Below are positions 9,613-20,780 of a stretch of DNA of 63,725 nt, piece by piece (positions within the stretch are counted from its first letter, which is position 1; each line of letters opens with the position of its first letter). Under the pieces are notes generated by a model, which searched no databases, was not told where the DNA came from, and saw only the letters and a list, made by a program, of their open reading frames with translations. Position numbers and translations under genes: made by a program. The DNA is from Oscillatoriales cyanobacterium M59_W2019_021 (GTDB taxonomy: Bacteria > Cyanobacteriota > Cyanobacteriia > Cyanobacteriales > Geitlerinemataceae): assembly GCA_015295945.1 (NCBI GenBank), contig DVED01000082.1:1-63725 (forward strand), written 5' to 3'.

Positions 9613-10182
9613 ATGGCTCTGAAACTGTATGGTGGTGCGCGAAGTCGAGCTTCGATCGTCCAGTGGTATTTGGACGAACTCGAGGTTCCTTACGAGTTTG
9701 TCCTGCTGGATATGCAAGCGGGGGAACACCTGCAACCGGATTTTCTGGCGATTAACCCGATGGGGAAGGTTCCGGCGATCGAAGATGGAGGCTTCAAGCT
9801 ATGGGAGTCCGGTGCGATTTTGCTGTACCTTGCCGATAAGTATGGCAAGATGCCATCTTCGCCGGAAGAACGCGCGATCGTTGCTCAATGGGTGTTGTTT
9901 GCCAATGCCACCCTCGGACCGGGAATTTTCATGGAAGCAACGCGGGAAAAAGAAGCACCGCGTTTGTTAACCCCGTTGAATGCCATTTTGGAAACTCAAC
10001 CGTATTTTATGGGGGATGAGTTTGGCGTAGTTGATGTAGCGGTGGGTTCGATGTTGGGATACGTGCGATTGATGTTGAATTTCGATTTTAGTCCGTATCC
10101 GGCGATCGGGGAATATCTCAAACGGATTGCCGATCGTCCGGCGTTCCAAAAGGCGATCGGATCTCGATATCAATCGGCTTAA
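9613..10182 (+). CDS. Glutathione S-transferase family protein
   Basis: This 189-residue cytoplasmic protein has the thioredoxin-like N-terminal domain of glutathione S-transferases, with MALKLYGGARSRAS and the conserved NPMGKVPAIEDG segment (cis-proline before the glutathione site) and ESGAILLYLADKYG. An all-helical C-terminal domain with the structural motif around GVVDVAVGSML follows. The ATG at 9613 follows an AGGAG ribosome site seven bases upstream, so the longer open frame starting at 9589 is not needed. It probably conjugates glutathione to electrophiles or reduces peroxides; the substrate is unknown. It is monocistronic. Confidence 0.9.
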   Translation: MALKLYGGARSRASIVQWYLDELEVPYEFVLLDMQAGEHLQPDFLAINPMGKVPAIEDGGFKLWESGAILLYLADKYGKMPSSPEERAIVAQWVLFANATLGPGIFMEATREKEAPRLLTPLNAILETQPYFMGDEFGVVDVAVGSMLGYVRLMLNFDFSPYPAIGEYLKRIADRPAFQKAIGSRYQSA

Positions 10183-10373
10183 AGCGATCCCCCTAAGAGG
10201 GTTGTTCTTGAATGCTGCTACAAATTCCGAGAAGGAGAAGGAGTGGGAGCTAGGGGAGATGGGGAAGCGGGAGGAGAAGACAGCGACTAGCAACGAACCA
10301 TGACCAACCCCAACCCCCAAACCCCAATCATAAATGAAGCAATTCCCCAGGAAGACTGAATGGAAAAATGCGG

Positions 10374-11678
10374 TTAATTCCCCTCTGGTCTCCACCCCTT
10401 CAACTTCAACACGTCCCCTTCAAACGGCTTGCCTTTCAGCATCCGGTTCCAATACACCCACGGCAACACGTACCGCTTCATCAACCACATACTGTACCGT
10501 TCCTCGCGCGGATCTAAGGGAAAGGTAGATAGAGGTTGCTGGTTGTAGTCGAACTCGGCCATGATCGTTTTTCCGTACCCGGTAATCAGTGGACAGCACG
10601 TATAACCGTTGTACTTTCCTTGCAGGGATTTGACGTTAATTAAAGCCAGTAAATTTTCGACGAGAACGGGTGCTTGACGGCGAATGGCAGCGGCGGTTTT
10701 AGACGTGGGTAACGACGAAGCATCGCCCAATCCAAAAACATTAGGATAAACGTTGTGCTGCAACGTATCCTTATTAACATTGACCCAACCTTTGCTGGCG
10801 CCTTCCGTGACCGCCAACTTGCTATTTTTAATAAAATCGGGAGCGCTCATCGGCGGGGTGACGTGAATCATATCGTAAGGAATCGCCACTTCCCGCGTAC
10901 CGTCGTCGGTGGTGACCTCGAAAATTGCTTCTTTTTTATCGGCGCGAATGGCTTTTAAATTGTGCTTGAATTTTAAATCGATATCCCGACGCGCTACCAC
11001 GTCCATCAGCGGTTTGGCATAGGCAGGAACGGGAAAAATTGCCCCCACCGCCGAGCAGAACATCACCTTTGTTTGATCGCGAACCCCCGACTTGCGGAAG
11101 GTATCGTCTGCCAGGTACATGATTTTTTGAGGTGCGCCGCCGCATTTGATCGGCGTTGCCGGGTAGGTAAATAAGGCATTGCCGCCTTGGAAGTCGCGAA
11201 TGGTTTCCCAGGTATAAGGTGCGTATTGGAAGGCGTAGTTGCTGCACACGCCATTTTTGCCGAGAGCGTCTTGCAATCCATCAATTAAGTGCCAGTCGAT
11301 TTGGATGCCGGGACACAGGACTAAGTAGTCGTAGGTGAGTTGTTTTCCCGATCGGGTGACAACGGCGTTATTATCGGGATCGAGTTCGTCGGCGTAATCC
11401 TTAATCCACATCGCACCGTCGGGGATGCAACGCGCTTCAGAGCGAACGGTATCCTCGATTTTGTACTCGCCACCACCGACAAGCGTCCACGCGGGTTGGT
11501 AGTAGTGGCGATCGGACGGTTCGAGAATGGCAAGGTTCAGCGCGTTATTTTTGGCGAGGAGTTGGGAAGCAACGGTAATTCCAGCGGCGCCACCTCCAAC
11601 GACGAGAACCTGGTAGTGTTGTGCTTTGCTAGCTGAAGGGACAGTAGGATTCATCTGAGGTTGTGTGGATGACGACAT
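10374..11678 (-). CDS. Sulfide:quinone oxidoreductase-like flavoprotein
   Basis: This 434-residue FAD protein resembles type II sulfide:quinone oxidoreductases, which oxidise sulfide or persulfide and pass electrons to the membrane quinone pool. The dinucleotide-binding motif VVGGGAAG is near residues 26-33. The conserved cysteine segments PIKCGGAPQK and YTCCPLITGYGK, and the FAD-contact GLGDASSLPTSKTA, are present. I take the ATG at 11678 because the longer frame starts with a TTG. It has no obvious partner gene. It could instead serve persulfide homeostasis rather than sulfide-driven growth. Confidence 0.82.
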   Translation of the reverse strand: MSSSTQPQMNPTVPSASKAQHYQVLVVGGGAAGITVASQLLAKNNALNLAILEPSDRHYYQPAWTLVGGGEYKIEDTVRSEARCIPDGAMWIKDYADELDPDNNAVVTRSGKQLTYDYLVLCPGIQIDWHLIDGLQDALGKNGVCSNYAFQYAPYTWETIRDFQGGNALFTYPATPIKCGGAPQKIMYLADDTFRKSGVRDQTKVMFCSAVGAIFPVPAYAKPLMDVVARRDIDLKFKHNLKAIRADKKEAIFEVTTDDGTREVAIPYDMIHVTPPMSAPDFIKNSKLAVTEGASKGWVNVNKDTLQHNVYPNVFGLGDASSLPTSKTAAAIRRQAPVLVENLLALINVKSLQGKYNGYTCCPLITGYGKTIMAEFDYNQQPLSTFPLDPREERYSMWLMKRYVLPWVYWNRMLKGKPFEGDVLKLKGWRPEGN

Positions 11679-11843
11679 AGTATGCGGACTAACCAATAAG
11701 CTATATTGTTACCCTGCTAGTTGCCGGCGATCGCATTTTCTTAGAGATTTTTTAGATTATAGGTTTGGGCGTTGGTAATTCGTCTTTTGTCATTGGTTAT
11801 TAGCAAGCTTCTTCCCCTGCTTCCCCTGCTCCCTTTGCTCCCT

Positions 11844-12056
11844 TCAGCTTCCCGATCCACCGCGCCGCTTAATTTTCGCGAGATCGTCGCACAGTTGAGC
11901 CAAATCGTAGTCAGTGTCGGTTTCGGGTTGAGGCGTGGTGGGGACGGGTTGAGTCGAGGGAGTGCTAGAGTTGCCATTGTCGCCATTGGCTCGAACGAAG
12001 TAGAGGTGCGAAATTGAAGTCGAATTCATAGCCGTTAGTCTGAAATCGTGTTTCAC
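11844..12056 (-). CDS. Possible small protein, unrecognised
   Basis: A 70-residue frame on the minus strand, or 61 residues from the internal ATG, has a Thr/Pro-rich middle (STPSTQPVPTTPQP) and an acidic C-terminal helix DYDLAQLCDDLAKIKRR. The composition looks like a linker plus a short helix rather than a random frame, but there is no clear ribosome site and the overlapping plus-strand frame is equally long. I do not recognise it. Confidence 0.3.
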   Translation of the reverse strand: MKHDFRLTAMNSTSISHLYFVRANGDNGNSSTPSTQPVPTTPQPETDTDYDLAQLCDDLAKIKRRGGSGS

Positions 12057-13693
<1,637 letters not shown>

Positions 13694-13729
13694 CAAAGCG
13701 ACTCCTCCAGAAGATCGCGATCGTTTTTT

Positions 13730-13774
13730 CCCCCTATTCTCACTCAAGTTTGAGTCGAAAATGGGGGATTTTTG
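13730..13774 (+). terminator. Terminator of eno
   Basis: CCCCC (13730-13734) pairs with GGGGG (13763-13767) around an inner hairpin ACTCAA-G-TTTGAGT, followed by ATTTTTG. It lies 37 bases after the enolase stop on the plus strand. Confidence 0.75.
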
Positions 13775-14980
13775 TGTCTGTTGGGCATCGATCGCTTCAG
13801 TCGCCACAGGTTTTAGACTTTACCCAAAATTTTTATTCGATCCGGGTGCATTTACAAAATGACCGTGTTATTATAAGGGATAGGGCAAAGCAATTAAAGC
13901 AAATGATATCCGACCTGTAATTTTTTATACAAATTTTGCCGATCGGATAGCTAATCAAGAGAAATCTTAAGCCTAATTCCCTGAGAGGTCTAGTTAGGTT
14001 TTATCCAGCTTGGTTTCTCAGTAGGTAGAAATTGTGCTGAAGCCAGCCAAGTCCAATTTCTCCTGTCAATTTCCTATCGATCTCAGCCGATCTATTCGCT
14101 CGCTCGCATACCGCACGGTTTTTGCCTCGGCAATCCCGGTTTAGAGTCCAGACTGATCGCCACTCGGGCAGAAAAGTCTCAAGCGTTTGAGATTCTCAAA
14201 TCGCAACTCGATTCAGTATCCAAGCTTTTGCTACTCCCAAGCAGAGTTGGGGGATGTTCTCCTCAAAACCGAACTTTAGAGTTTCACTTTAACGTTTGAC
14301 CTTGAGGTTGACACATCAAAAGCAAAGCTGAAGATGGGGAAAGCGGAAATTGTCCGTCAGACCTTCGCGATTGAGGATAGCAGATGCCGAGACGATCGGT
14401 CATCTGTTGCCCGATGCCAATTTACTTGAATTCGTTTGAGTTTGGGTCTGGCATTCTAGAGGGCAACAAATCAAGCCTTTGTGGTTGAGTTCGTGAAAGA
14501 GACAGGATTCGGGGAGTGACATCCAACCGCCGGCGATGTCAACCTGGGACAATCGGACGTCTTGCCAACAGACGTTAGGAGTCCACGGGATTGACGATCG
14601 ATGTAGATGGATGATGGCTCTTGTCGTCTTGATGCTCAACTGTCCGATCTGGGTTCAGTTGGCATATCCATTGAATTCGCGGCGATCGTTCGGATCGAAC
14701 CGATCGGTCTCGTACGAGTCACAAACTCTTCGAGAATGCGTTTTCCATTGAAAATACCGACCCGATGGGTCTCTGGGAGATTGTCTCCGAGGGGTACGCG
14801 GATTGGGGATGGAAGCGCAACGGGTAGGGCTGGATAACACTATTTCGATCGCCCGGATCGAACAGCAGCGAGAAACCCAATTTTGGGTTTCATGCTGTTA
14901 GTTTGCCGTGGCAAGATTTTCGCACTGAAAAATTGCGCTGAACTCACATCGATCGGAAATCATTATAAGTTTTACAGGAG
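13775..14980. other. Gene-poor stretch, possibly a decayed coding region
   Basis: These 1.2 kb have no open frame with a ribosome site. Short protein-like runs appear in different plus-strand frames, for example ADAETIGHLLPDANLLEFV ending near 14437, and IENTDPMGLWEIVSEGYADW ending near 14825, interrupted by stops and frame changes. This suggests a degraded gene, but the original family is not recognisable by eye. Confidence 0.3.
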
Positions 14981-14993
14981 GGTTGAGTTGCTG

Positions 14994-15404
14994 ATGGTCA
15001 TGTGGCGCTGTTTTTTATCGATAACGATTCTATTCCTGATCGTGTTTCCTCCCTCTTGGATGTCTTCTCATTTAGTGGCAGGCGCTGGAGGAATTCCGGA
15101 TTCGTTGTCGCTACGCTCCCACGGCGAAAGAGATTGCTCGAAGCCGATGGCATTCACTGCTCGATCGGATTTCGAGGCAGTTTGCCTAGCCGCGAATCCC
15201 GTCGAATTGCCAGACAGCAAATCGGCGGAAACCTCCGAAAATTGGCTGGATTTTGTCTCTCGCAAACTGAGAGGATTGCTCTGGGGTATGACTCGGGGTA
15301 TCCAGAACCATCCCATTAAAGCTTGGCTATCCGAGCTAGAAATTCATCACCTCAGTCGCAATGAAGACGTGACCCTAGAACTCGAACCGAATGCGAGCGT
15401 TTAG
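14994..15404 (+). CDS. Small exported protein, unrecognised
   Basis: This frame encodes about 136 residues from the ATG at 14994, with a possible TTG two codons earlier. A strong ACAGGAGGG sequence lies just upstream. The N-terminus is a typical signal peptide or membrane anchor (FLSITILFLIVFPP), and the mature part is soluble, with LDFVSRKLRGLLWGM and an acidic tail. I do not know the family. The open frame extends to 14883, but the ribosome site and the hydrophobic segment favour the shorter protein. A hairpin terminator lies about 170 bases downstream. Confidence 0.5.
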   Translation: MVMWRCFLSITILFLIVFPPSWMSSHLVAGAGGIPDSLSLRSHGERDCSKPMAFTARSDFEAVCLAANPVELPDSKSAETSENWLDFVSRKLRGLLWGMTRGIQNHPIKAWLSELEIHHLSRNEDVTLELEPNASV

Positions 15405-15577
15405 CAATCGAACTGGCAATCTGCCTGGTGCTACAGCGATCGCCGTCTCGGTTGTTCGTAAAGATGTATAGAGATATATTGCCATCCGGAACTGCATAGG
15501 ACAGTTGTCGTCAGAAGTATGTAGATTTAAGCTTGCTTTAAATCTGTTGATTCAAAGCTCAAATAACCCAACAAACT

Positions 15578-15604
15578 CCTCGCACAGAGCGAGGAATTTT
15601 TTTG
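15578..15604 (+). terminator. Hairpin terminator
   Basis: CCTCGC (15578-15583) pairs with GCGAGG (15589-15594) and is followed by AATTTTTTTT. The T-run is on the plus strand, so it ends transcription from the small exported-protein gene. It also lies directly after the cpcE stop and may serve both directions. Confidence 0.75.
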
Positions 15605-15607
15605 GCG

Positions 15608-16444
15608 TTACAATAACGAATCCATCAAATCCATAATCTCCAATGCTTCCGCCGATAGCGCCGCCCGATTGCCGCCGATCGACCGTTCCCGCAAATGAGT
15701 ATCCAAAATCCCCTTGAGGGCGATCAACTTCATGCTATTTTCCGCCAGGGTTTCCGAAATCGGCTTGGCCGCGCCTAAATACCCGATCGCCCCCAGATCC
15801 ATCAATGCCGAACGGCGCAGTTGCAAATCCGGCGCTTCCAGCGCTACTACCAAGCGTTCCCCATAGGCAGACTCTCCCGTCAGTTGGTACATGGCGCGGG
15901 CAGCAGCATACTGCACCCGGCTGACGGGGTGTTCGAGAAACGGTTCGATCTGCGCTCTTGCTGCCGTTGCCTGCAAAGTCCCTAATGCTTCGATAATGGC
16001 ATCGTAGGGTTGCACCAGGTGGGGTTTCCCGGGCACGAATTGCGCCGCTTCTATTCCCCCCTCCATCAGCTTTAACAAGGGAGGAATCGCCGCCGGATCT
16101 CCCAGCATTTCCAGCGATTGGGCAGCCGACTCCCGCACGTAATAATCCGAACAGTCCAAACAGCGAATCAACGCCGGGACGACTCGCGGTTCTCCCAATT
16201 TTCCCAAGGCTTTCGCGGCATTGCGTCGCAGGGGATATCCGCCATCGGGAGAGCGATTGGCTTCGTCGGACAGTGCTGCCAGCAGAGCATCGATCGCCTC
16301 CGGTTCGCGCACCCGAAACCGTCCCAACCACCACGCCGCATAATACCGATCGCCCAAATCTTCCGTTTGTTGTAAATTGGCGATCGCTCGTTCCACCGTG
16401 AGCGTATTATCGCTGGGGATAGAGATCTTCTCGAACTGCTCCAT
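15608..16444 (-). CDS. cpcE: Phycocyanobilin lyase subunit CpcE
   Basis: This 278-residue HEAT-repeat protein is the E subunit of the heterodimeric lyase that attaches phycocyanobilin to Cys84 of phycocyanin alpha. The family hallmark RYYAAWWLGRFRV is near residues 33-45, followed by repeats such as LRRNAAKALGKLGEPRVVPAL and YVRESAAQSLEMLGDPAAIP. It is the last gene of the cpc operon on the minus strand, 209 bases after the second rod-linker gene and behind a hairpin that may lower its expression. No separate, clearly recognisable cpcF lies next to it; the HEAT protein at 25575-26459 is a more distant relative. Confidence 0.9.
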   Translation of the reverse strand: MEQFEKISIPSDNTLTVERAIANLQQTEDLGDRYYAAWWLGRFRVREPEAIDALLAALSDEANRSPDGGYPLRRNAAKALGKLGEPRVVPALIRCLDCSDYYVRESAAQSLEMLGDPAAIPPLLKLMEGGIEAAQFVPGKPHLVQPYDAIIEALGTLQATAARAQIEPFLEHPVSRVQYAAARAMYQLTGESAYGERLVVALEAPDLQLRRSALMDLGAIGYLGAAKPISETLAENSMKLIALKGILDTHLRERSIGGNRAALSAEALEIMDLMDSLL

Positions 16445-16599
16445 CTCGGTTAAGTAATAAGTAATACGTTCTTGGGTTAGATAAAACTGAGAAAGAATTT
16501 TAGTCCATTTTAATGGAGTTCGCCTATTAGCCAGAAACTTAAGTTCCTGCTGGGATTTAAATCTTACAGTTTGTGAGTTCGATTTCCAACACGCGAGAA

Positions 16600-16623
16600 G
16601 GGCGCACGAAGGCGCCCTTTTAG
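16600..16623 (-). terminator. Intercistronic hairpin between rod-linker gene and cpcE
   Basis: GGGCGC (16600-16605) pairs with GCGCCC (16612-16617), flanked by AAAA on one side and TTCTC on the other in transcription direction. It is probably a partial terminator or a stabiliser that separates abundant linker mRNA from low-level cpcE. Confidence 0.55.
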
Positions 16624-16653
16624 GAAGATCGAATCTAAGAAGTCGAGCGCAGC

Positions 16654-17559
16654 TTAATTGGCGGGCGTAATGCTGGCGACTTTACCGCCTTGGAGATAAA
16701 CTTCCCGCAACGTATCGTTGAGCTTATCGTAAGACACGATAAACGACGTACTGCTGCGCCGCGCCGTCGGCGTTCCCAAGCGACGGATGTTGTTGGGATA
16801 GCCTCGTCCCACCAACTTCGTGACTTCCACGCGGAACATCCGGCTGTTGCTGCCGGCAATGGGAGCCGCACCGCCCATGGAGCGGCTGGGAGCGTTACCG
16901 CCTTTCGATGCCCGATACGCCCAACCGCTGCTGTTGCTGCCAGCCGGTCCAACTACGGCAGAAGCGGAATTCCGCGCCAGTTCGGCAGCCAAACGAGAAG
17001 CGCTACCCGCAATCTGAGAGCGATCGCTGGTGGCATAACCGCGATACAGTTGGAACATCCGGGGGAAACCCGCAATTTTCTGACCGGTTTGCGTCTCGAA
17101 ACCGCGATAGTAGGGAACGATGTTGTCGCCAAAATTCTCTTGATACTCCACCGAATCAATGTAGGAATCGATTTCGGCATCGTATCCTTGGTTTTGGTAC
17201 AAGTCGAGGTGGTAAATCACCTCAGACTCGTCATAAGGCGCGCGACCAAGCAAATGCTTGTAACACAGTTCGATAAAGCGGGTTTGGAAACTGGTATAGA
17301 AAAACTTGGATTTATACAGTTCCGACTTGGCAACGCCGCGCACAAAGTCCCGTACGGTGATGCAACCATCGCTCAGCAGCGACTCCAGGCTCACCAGTCG
17401 TTCCGATTTCATCAAATGATCGTTACCCAACACCTGACGGTAGACGGCGCGAATGACGGTTTGAGCTTCGTCTTTCGTCCAGTTGGGACGCAGTTCGACT
17501 CGCGGGGCATCCATAAATGCAGTGACGCCCAACCGAGACGCTGCTGTGGTGATTCCCAT
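16654..17559 (-). CDS. cpcC: Phycobilisome rod linker, phycocyanin-associated (CpcC type)
   Basis: This 301-residue protein joins phycocyanin hexamers within the rod. The N-terminal ~20 residues ([15 protein letters not shown]) lead into a phycobilisome linker domain (about 20-180: [48 protein letters not shown]). An Ala/Ser/Gly-rich spacer follows, then a C-terminal CpcD-type domain (about 240-300: FRVEVTKL and [17 protein letters not shown]). A ribosome site GGAGG precedes the ATG. It follows its paralogue by about 70 bases in the cpc operon. The call of CpcC over other rod-linker names rests on operon position. Confidence 0.92.
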   Translation of the reverse strand: MGITTAASRLGVTAFMDAPRVELRPNWTKDEAQTVIRAVYRQVLGNDHLMKSERLVSLESLLSDGCITVRDFVRGVAKSELYKSKFFYTSFQTRFIELCYKHLLGRAPYDESEVIYHLDLYQNQGYDAEIDSYIDSVEYQENFGDNIVPYYRGFETQTGQKIAGFPRMFQLYRGYATSDRSQIAGSASRLAAELARNSASAVVGPAGSNSSGWAYRASKGGNAPSRSMGGAAPIAGSNSRMFRVEVTKLVGRGYPNNIRRLGTPTARRSSTSFIVSYDKLNDTLREVYLQGGKVASITPAN

Positions 17560-17631
17560 ATTTAATCCTCCCGATCTAGAAAGTTAACGTAATGTGTGGT
17601 ATCTTGACCCTGTTGAATCTTCAGGCGAGAT

Positions 17632-18444
17632 TCAAGCAGGGTTGATGGCGATGACTTTTCCACCCTGGCGATTGATTCGCTGCAACTGAGCGGACAGTCG
17701 ATCGTCGGAAACGACAATTTCCGTGGTGGTTCGTCGCACTTGCGGTCTTTGACCCGATGCCGACTGCAACACCCGCAAGCGATAAGACCGATCGCGAGAT
17801 CCGCCAGTCGTCCCACTCAGGGTTCCCGATGCCGAGGTTTGCACGGGTGAAGAGAGATTTCGCCCTAAATCCCAAATCAGCCAACCCTTTTTCTGTCCCT
17901 GAGCGCGATCGCTGTTGGCATAGCCGCGATACAGTTGAAACATCCGGGGGAAGCCCGCCAGTTTCTGGCCGGGCTGGGTGGCGAAACCGCGATAGTAGGG
18001 AACGATGTTGTCGCCGAAGCAGGACTGGTACTCCGCCGAATCGATGTAAGAATCGATATCGGCATCGTAGCCTTCGTTGTGGTACAAATCGTTGTGGAAC
18101 GCAATTTCTGCTTGGTCGTAAGGGGCGCGACCCAACAGATGCTTGTAATTCAGTTCCGAGAACCGATTCTGAAAATTGTTGTAGAAAAACTTGGATTTAT
18201 ACAGTTCGGATTTGGCAACGCAACGGACGAAATCCCGCACGTTGATGCTACCGTTGCAGAGCAACGATTCGGCGCTGGTCAAGCGCTCCGAACTCATGAT
18301 GTGTTCGTTACCCAGTAACTGACGGTAAACAGCGCGAATGGCAACTCGCGCTTCTTCTTCCGTCCATTGGGGACGTAACTCAATCTGAGGAGTTTCCAAA
18401 AAGGCTGAAACTCCAAGCCGAGAAGCGGCTGCGGTAATTGCCAC
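17632..18444 (-). CDS. Second phycobilisome rod linker (CpcC type)
   Basis: This 270-residue rod linker is a paralogue of the one directly downstream, with the same order: [15 protein letters not shown], linker domain ([46 protein letters not shown]), short spacer and CpcD-type end ([17 protein letters not shown]). I place the start at the GTG at 18444, because it has an AAGGAG ribosome site ten bases upstream and matches the N-terminus of the paralogue. The longer open frame from 18501 adds residues with no counterpart. Two phycocyanin linkers imply rods with up to three phycocyanin discs. It is the first linker after cpcA. Confidence 0.9.
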   Translation of the reverse strand: MAITAAASRLGVSAFLETPQIELRPQWTEEEARVAIRAVYRQLLGNEHIMSSERLTSAESLLCNGSINVRDFVRCVAKSELYKSKFFYNNFQNRFSELNYKHLLGRAPYDQAEIAFHNDLYHNEGYDADIDSYIDSAEYQSCFGDNIVPYYRGFATQPGQKLAGFPRMFQLYRGYANSDRAQGQKKGWLIWDLGRNLSSPVQTSASGTLSGTTGGSRDRSYRLRVLQSASGQRPQVRRTTTEIVVSDDRLSAQLQRINRQGGKVIAINPA

Positions 18445-18504
18445 GATCAGTCTACTCCTTGAATTCAACATCCTGATTAAAAAAATGACCCGGCGCGGCA
18501 AACA

Positions 18505-18530
18505 ACCGCTAGCTAAGCGCTAGCTAGTAG
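18505..18530 (-). promoter_or_regulatory. Intercistronic stem between cpcA and the first rod-linker gene
   Basis: Two GCTAGC-type palindromes separated by a few bases can form a short hairpin in the cpc transcript between the cpcA stop and the linker start. Such structures commonly let cpcBA mRNA accumulate above linker mRNA. There is no T-run, so this is a processing or stability element at most. Confidence 0.35.
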
Positions 18531-18613
18531 CTCTTTACCGTTCCGGGCTGGACTGCAAGCAACTGCAAGGCTCTTGACCTTAGCTGCTCGCTATCCAAAG
18601 CTAGAACCAAAGT

Positions 18614-19102
18614 CTAGCTCAGGGCGTTGATCGCGTAGTCGATGTAGCAGTTGGCTTCGGTAGCCGCATCGCCAGACAAACCGTGGTTGGCTTTGATGTA
18701 GTTCAGGGCTTCGACGTACCAGCTAGGAGACAGTTCGAAGGTGCTGTTGATTTCATCCAAACCAGCAATCAGATACTCGTCCATCGGACCGGTGCCGCCA
18801 GCCACCAAGCAGTAAGTAATCATACGGAGGTAGTAGCCGATGTCGCGAGCGCACTTGGCTTTACCTTCGTTGGTCGAAGCGTAGTTGCTGCCCTGCATTT
18901 GGGTGGTGTAGGGGAACTTGGAGTAAACAGCTTGAGCGGCACCGTTGACCAAGCTGTCAGCTTTGGCGGTCAGAGCTTTGGCAGCTTCGATACCAGCCGA
19001 AGCTTGACGCAAGCGACCGAAAGCCACTTGCAGTTCGCTGGTGCTTAGGAAACGTCCTTGGGAATCGGCAGCAGCGACGGCTTCGGTGAGAGGGGTTTTC
19101 AT
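18614..19102 (-). CDS. cpcA: Phycocyanin alpha subunit
   Basis: This 162-residue antenna protein carries one phycocyanobilin at Cys84, seen in [20 protein letters not shown], and pairs with the beta subunit to form the phycocyanin hexamers of the rod. The N-terminus [18 protein letters not shown] and the end [14 protein letters not shown] are classical. An AAGGAG ribosome site precedes the ATG. It lies 78 bases after cpcB, as usual for the operon. Confidence 0.98.
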   Translation of the reverse strand: MKTPLTEAVAAADSQGRFLSTSELQVAFGRLRQASAGIEAAKALTAKADSLVNGAAQAVYSKFPYTTQMQGSNYASTNEGKAKCARDIGYYLRMITYCLVAGGTGPMDEYLIAGLDEINSTFELSPSWYVEALNYIKANHGLSGDAATEANCYIDYAINALS

Positions 19103-19180
19103 CTTCGGATAATCTCCTTAAAAATTTGCGATGTTGTCAAATGAGGAAGTTTTAAATGCGGACTCGCTCGAAATATCGAA

Positions 19181-19699
19181 TTAACCGACGGCAGCGGCAG
19201 CGCGATCGAAGTAACCGCCGATTTCAGACATCAGGCTGCTGCAATCTCCACGGGTGATGCCATTGGGATCGTTGGCGATCGCAATGGCAGCTTCTTTCAT
19301 TTTTTGAACGCCAACCGCAACGGAAGCACCGGGGGTTCCCAGAGCAACGTAGGTTTCGCGCAAACCGTTCAAGCAGCGATCGTCGAGAACGCTAGCGTCG
19401 CCGGTGAAGATGGCGTAGGTGACGTAACGCAAAATGATTTCCATGTCGCGCAAGCAAGCAGCCATGCGACGGTTGGTATAAGCATTTCCACCTGGAGCGA
19501 TGAGCTGGGGTTGCTCGGCAAACAGAGCGCGAGCAGCATCGGCAACGATCTTGGAAGCGCTACCGGTAATGCGGTTAACGGCATCGATCCGCTTGTTGCC
19601 GTCGGCAACCATGGCGCTCAGAGCATCGAGTTGAGAGGAAGAAACGTACTCGCCTCGTGCGTCGGCTTGGGAAACCACCTTCGTGAATGCGTCGAACAT
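19181..19699 (-). CDS. cpcB: Phycocyanin beta subunit
   Basis: This 172-residue subunit has both bilin-binding cysteines of phycocyanin beta: Cys82 in [18 protein letters not shown] and Cys153 in [12 protein letters not shown]. The methylated-asparagine region around GNAYTNRR is also conserved. It begins [18 protein letters not shown]. It is the first gene of the cpc operon (cpcB-cpcA-rod linker-rod linker-cpcE) and has a structured leader. Confidence 0.98.
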   Translation of the reverse strand: MFDAFTKVVSQADARGEYVSSSQLDALSAMVADGNKRIDAVNRITGSASKIVADAARALFAEQPQLIAPGGNAYTNRRMAACLRDMEIILRYVTYAIFTGDASVLDDRCLNGLRETYVALGTPGASVAVGVQKMKEAAIAIANDPNGITRGDCSSLMSEIGGYFDRAAAAVG

Positions 19700-20222
19700 C
19701 GGACTTTTAATCTCCTAATTGACTTAGATGGATTGTTTTTGTATAAGGTCGTCTTATTAAACAGCAGGCTTGGGTAGACTTGAGACTTCAGACAGAAAGA
19801 CAACCTAAATTTTACTCAAGTCATAGTTCTTCTGGAGAAGACCAATAAACCTGAGTAAAAATTTTCTGTTTATGAGAGGGGTCTAAAAGCAAATTTCTCA
19901 AGGCTTGCCTGTTGCTTTTACCCTTACAGATACAATTTATACAACGCGGCAAGCGCTTTATCTGTTAAGTTTTGTAAAAATCCCGAAGCTCGACGATCGC
20001 CCTTCTTCCAAGTCAACCGTCAAACCTAGAGCCATCAAAGTTTTCGGAAAACGGACAACCTGATGAAATATTTCTGCGCTTCTTGACTTTCGTACACGTT
20101 TAGAAATACTACGTTACGTTTCTTCAAAAAGTGGGGGGATGAGATCGACGGCGGGCAGAAGGATCTGGGGGAGTTGGAAGCAACTAGCAAATCCCAATTG
20201 ACCAACCCCCAACCCCAAACTA
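19700..20222 (-). promoter_or_regulatory. Leader and promoter region of the cpc operon
   Basis: This 523-base gap upstream of cpcB contains a long stem: TTTTACTCA (19810-19818) pairs with TGAGTAAAA (19852-19860) around an inner hairpin CTTCT-GG-AGAAG. In the transcript it would sit about 110 bases before the cpcB ATG. An AGGAG ribosome site is close to the start. No unambiguous -10/-35 pair was found. The far end holds AACCCCAAACC low-complexity sequence. Confidence 0.5.
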
Positions 20223-20780
20223 TTACTCTTCGGGTTCGGCGAGATCGAGACGTTTTTCAAGATACTGTCCGATCAGCAGTTCCTCTCCAGCACGGGAAAC
20301 GATCGTTTGTCGGGTGCGGTACTTGCGACCGATCAGTTTAATTTCTTCCTCGAAGGTGGAACCCCCGTACTCGGTTTTCAAGCACAGAGTTTGAGGGTTG
20401 GGGAAGTACAACCGGGCGGTGACGGGTTCGGAGGTGGCAAAACCGCGATCGCGATACAGCGTGTCTCCGATGATGCCAAACAAAGTCGAACCCTGGCTCG
20501 GTTTGCCTTTCGGACCGATGTAGTGGCTTTCCCAGGTGACTCGACTGCCGCAGGCAAATGTTACATCCTGGGGAAGATGGTGCAGGTGGGCAAGTTCCTC
20601 GAGGCGAGCATCACCCCGTTCTAAAAACTCAACCACGATCGAACTTACGACTTCTTGAGAGGTATCTTGCTTGAGGGTGTAGTAGCGTCGCTCGGACTTC
20701 CAATTTCCCGCAGATTGGCGAAAAAACGCTTCGACTAACGATTCTGTGGAGATCGCTCTAACTTGTCCGGGTGATGCCAT
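20223..20780 (-). CDS. cpcS: CpcS/CpeS-family phycobiliprotein lyase
   Basis: This 185-residue lipocalin-like lyase attaches bilins to phycobiliprotein cysteines, typically Cys82/84-type sites. The family opening VEAFFRQSAGNWKSERRYYTL, the segment VTWESHYIG, DRGFATSEPVTARLYF and GSTFEEEIKLIGRKYRTRQT match the branch represented, as I recall, by Synechocystis slr2049 (Ycf58). It is upstream of and co-oriented with the cpc operon but 523 bases away, so probably separately transcribed. The exact substrate is not decided by sequence, and it could equally be called CpcU-like. Confidence 0.8.
   Translation of the reverse strand: MASPGQVRAISTESLVEAFFRQSAGNWKSERRYYTLKQDTSQEVVSSIVVEFLERGDARLEELAHLHHLPQDVTFACGSRVTWESHYIGPKGKPSQGSTLFGIIGDTLYRDRGFATSEPVTARLYFPNPQTLCLKTEYGGSTFEEEIKLIGRKYRTRQTIVSRAGEELLIGQYLEKRLDLAEPEE

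Noticed and set aside
14400-14639. 79-codon minus-strand gene
   Set aside because: No ribosome site and no protein-like composition; it overlaps plus-strand fragments that look more like a decayed gene.
16690-17565. 291-codon plus-strand frame
   Set aside because: It lies wholly antisense to the rod-linker gene, which has full family homology.
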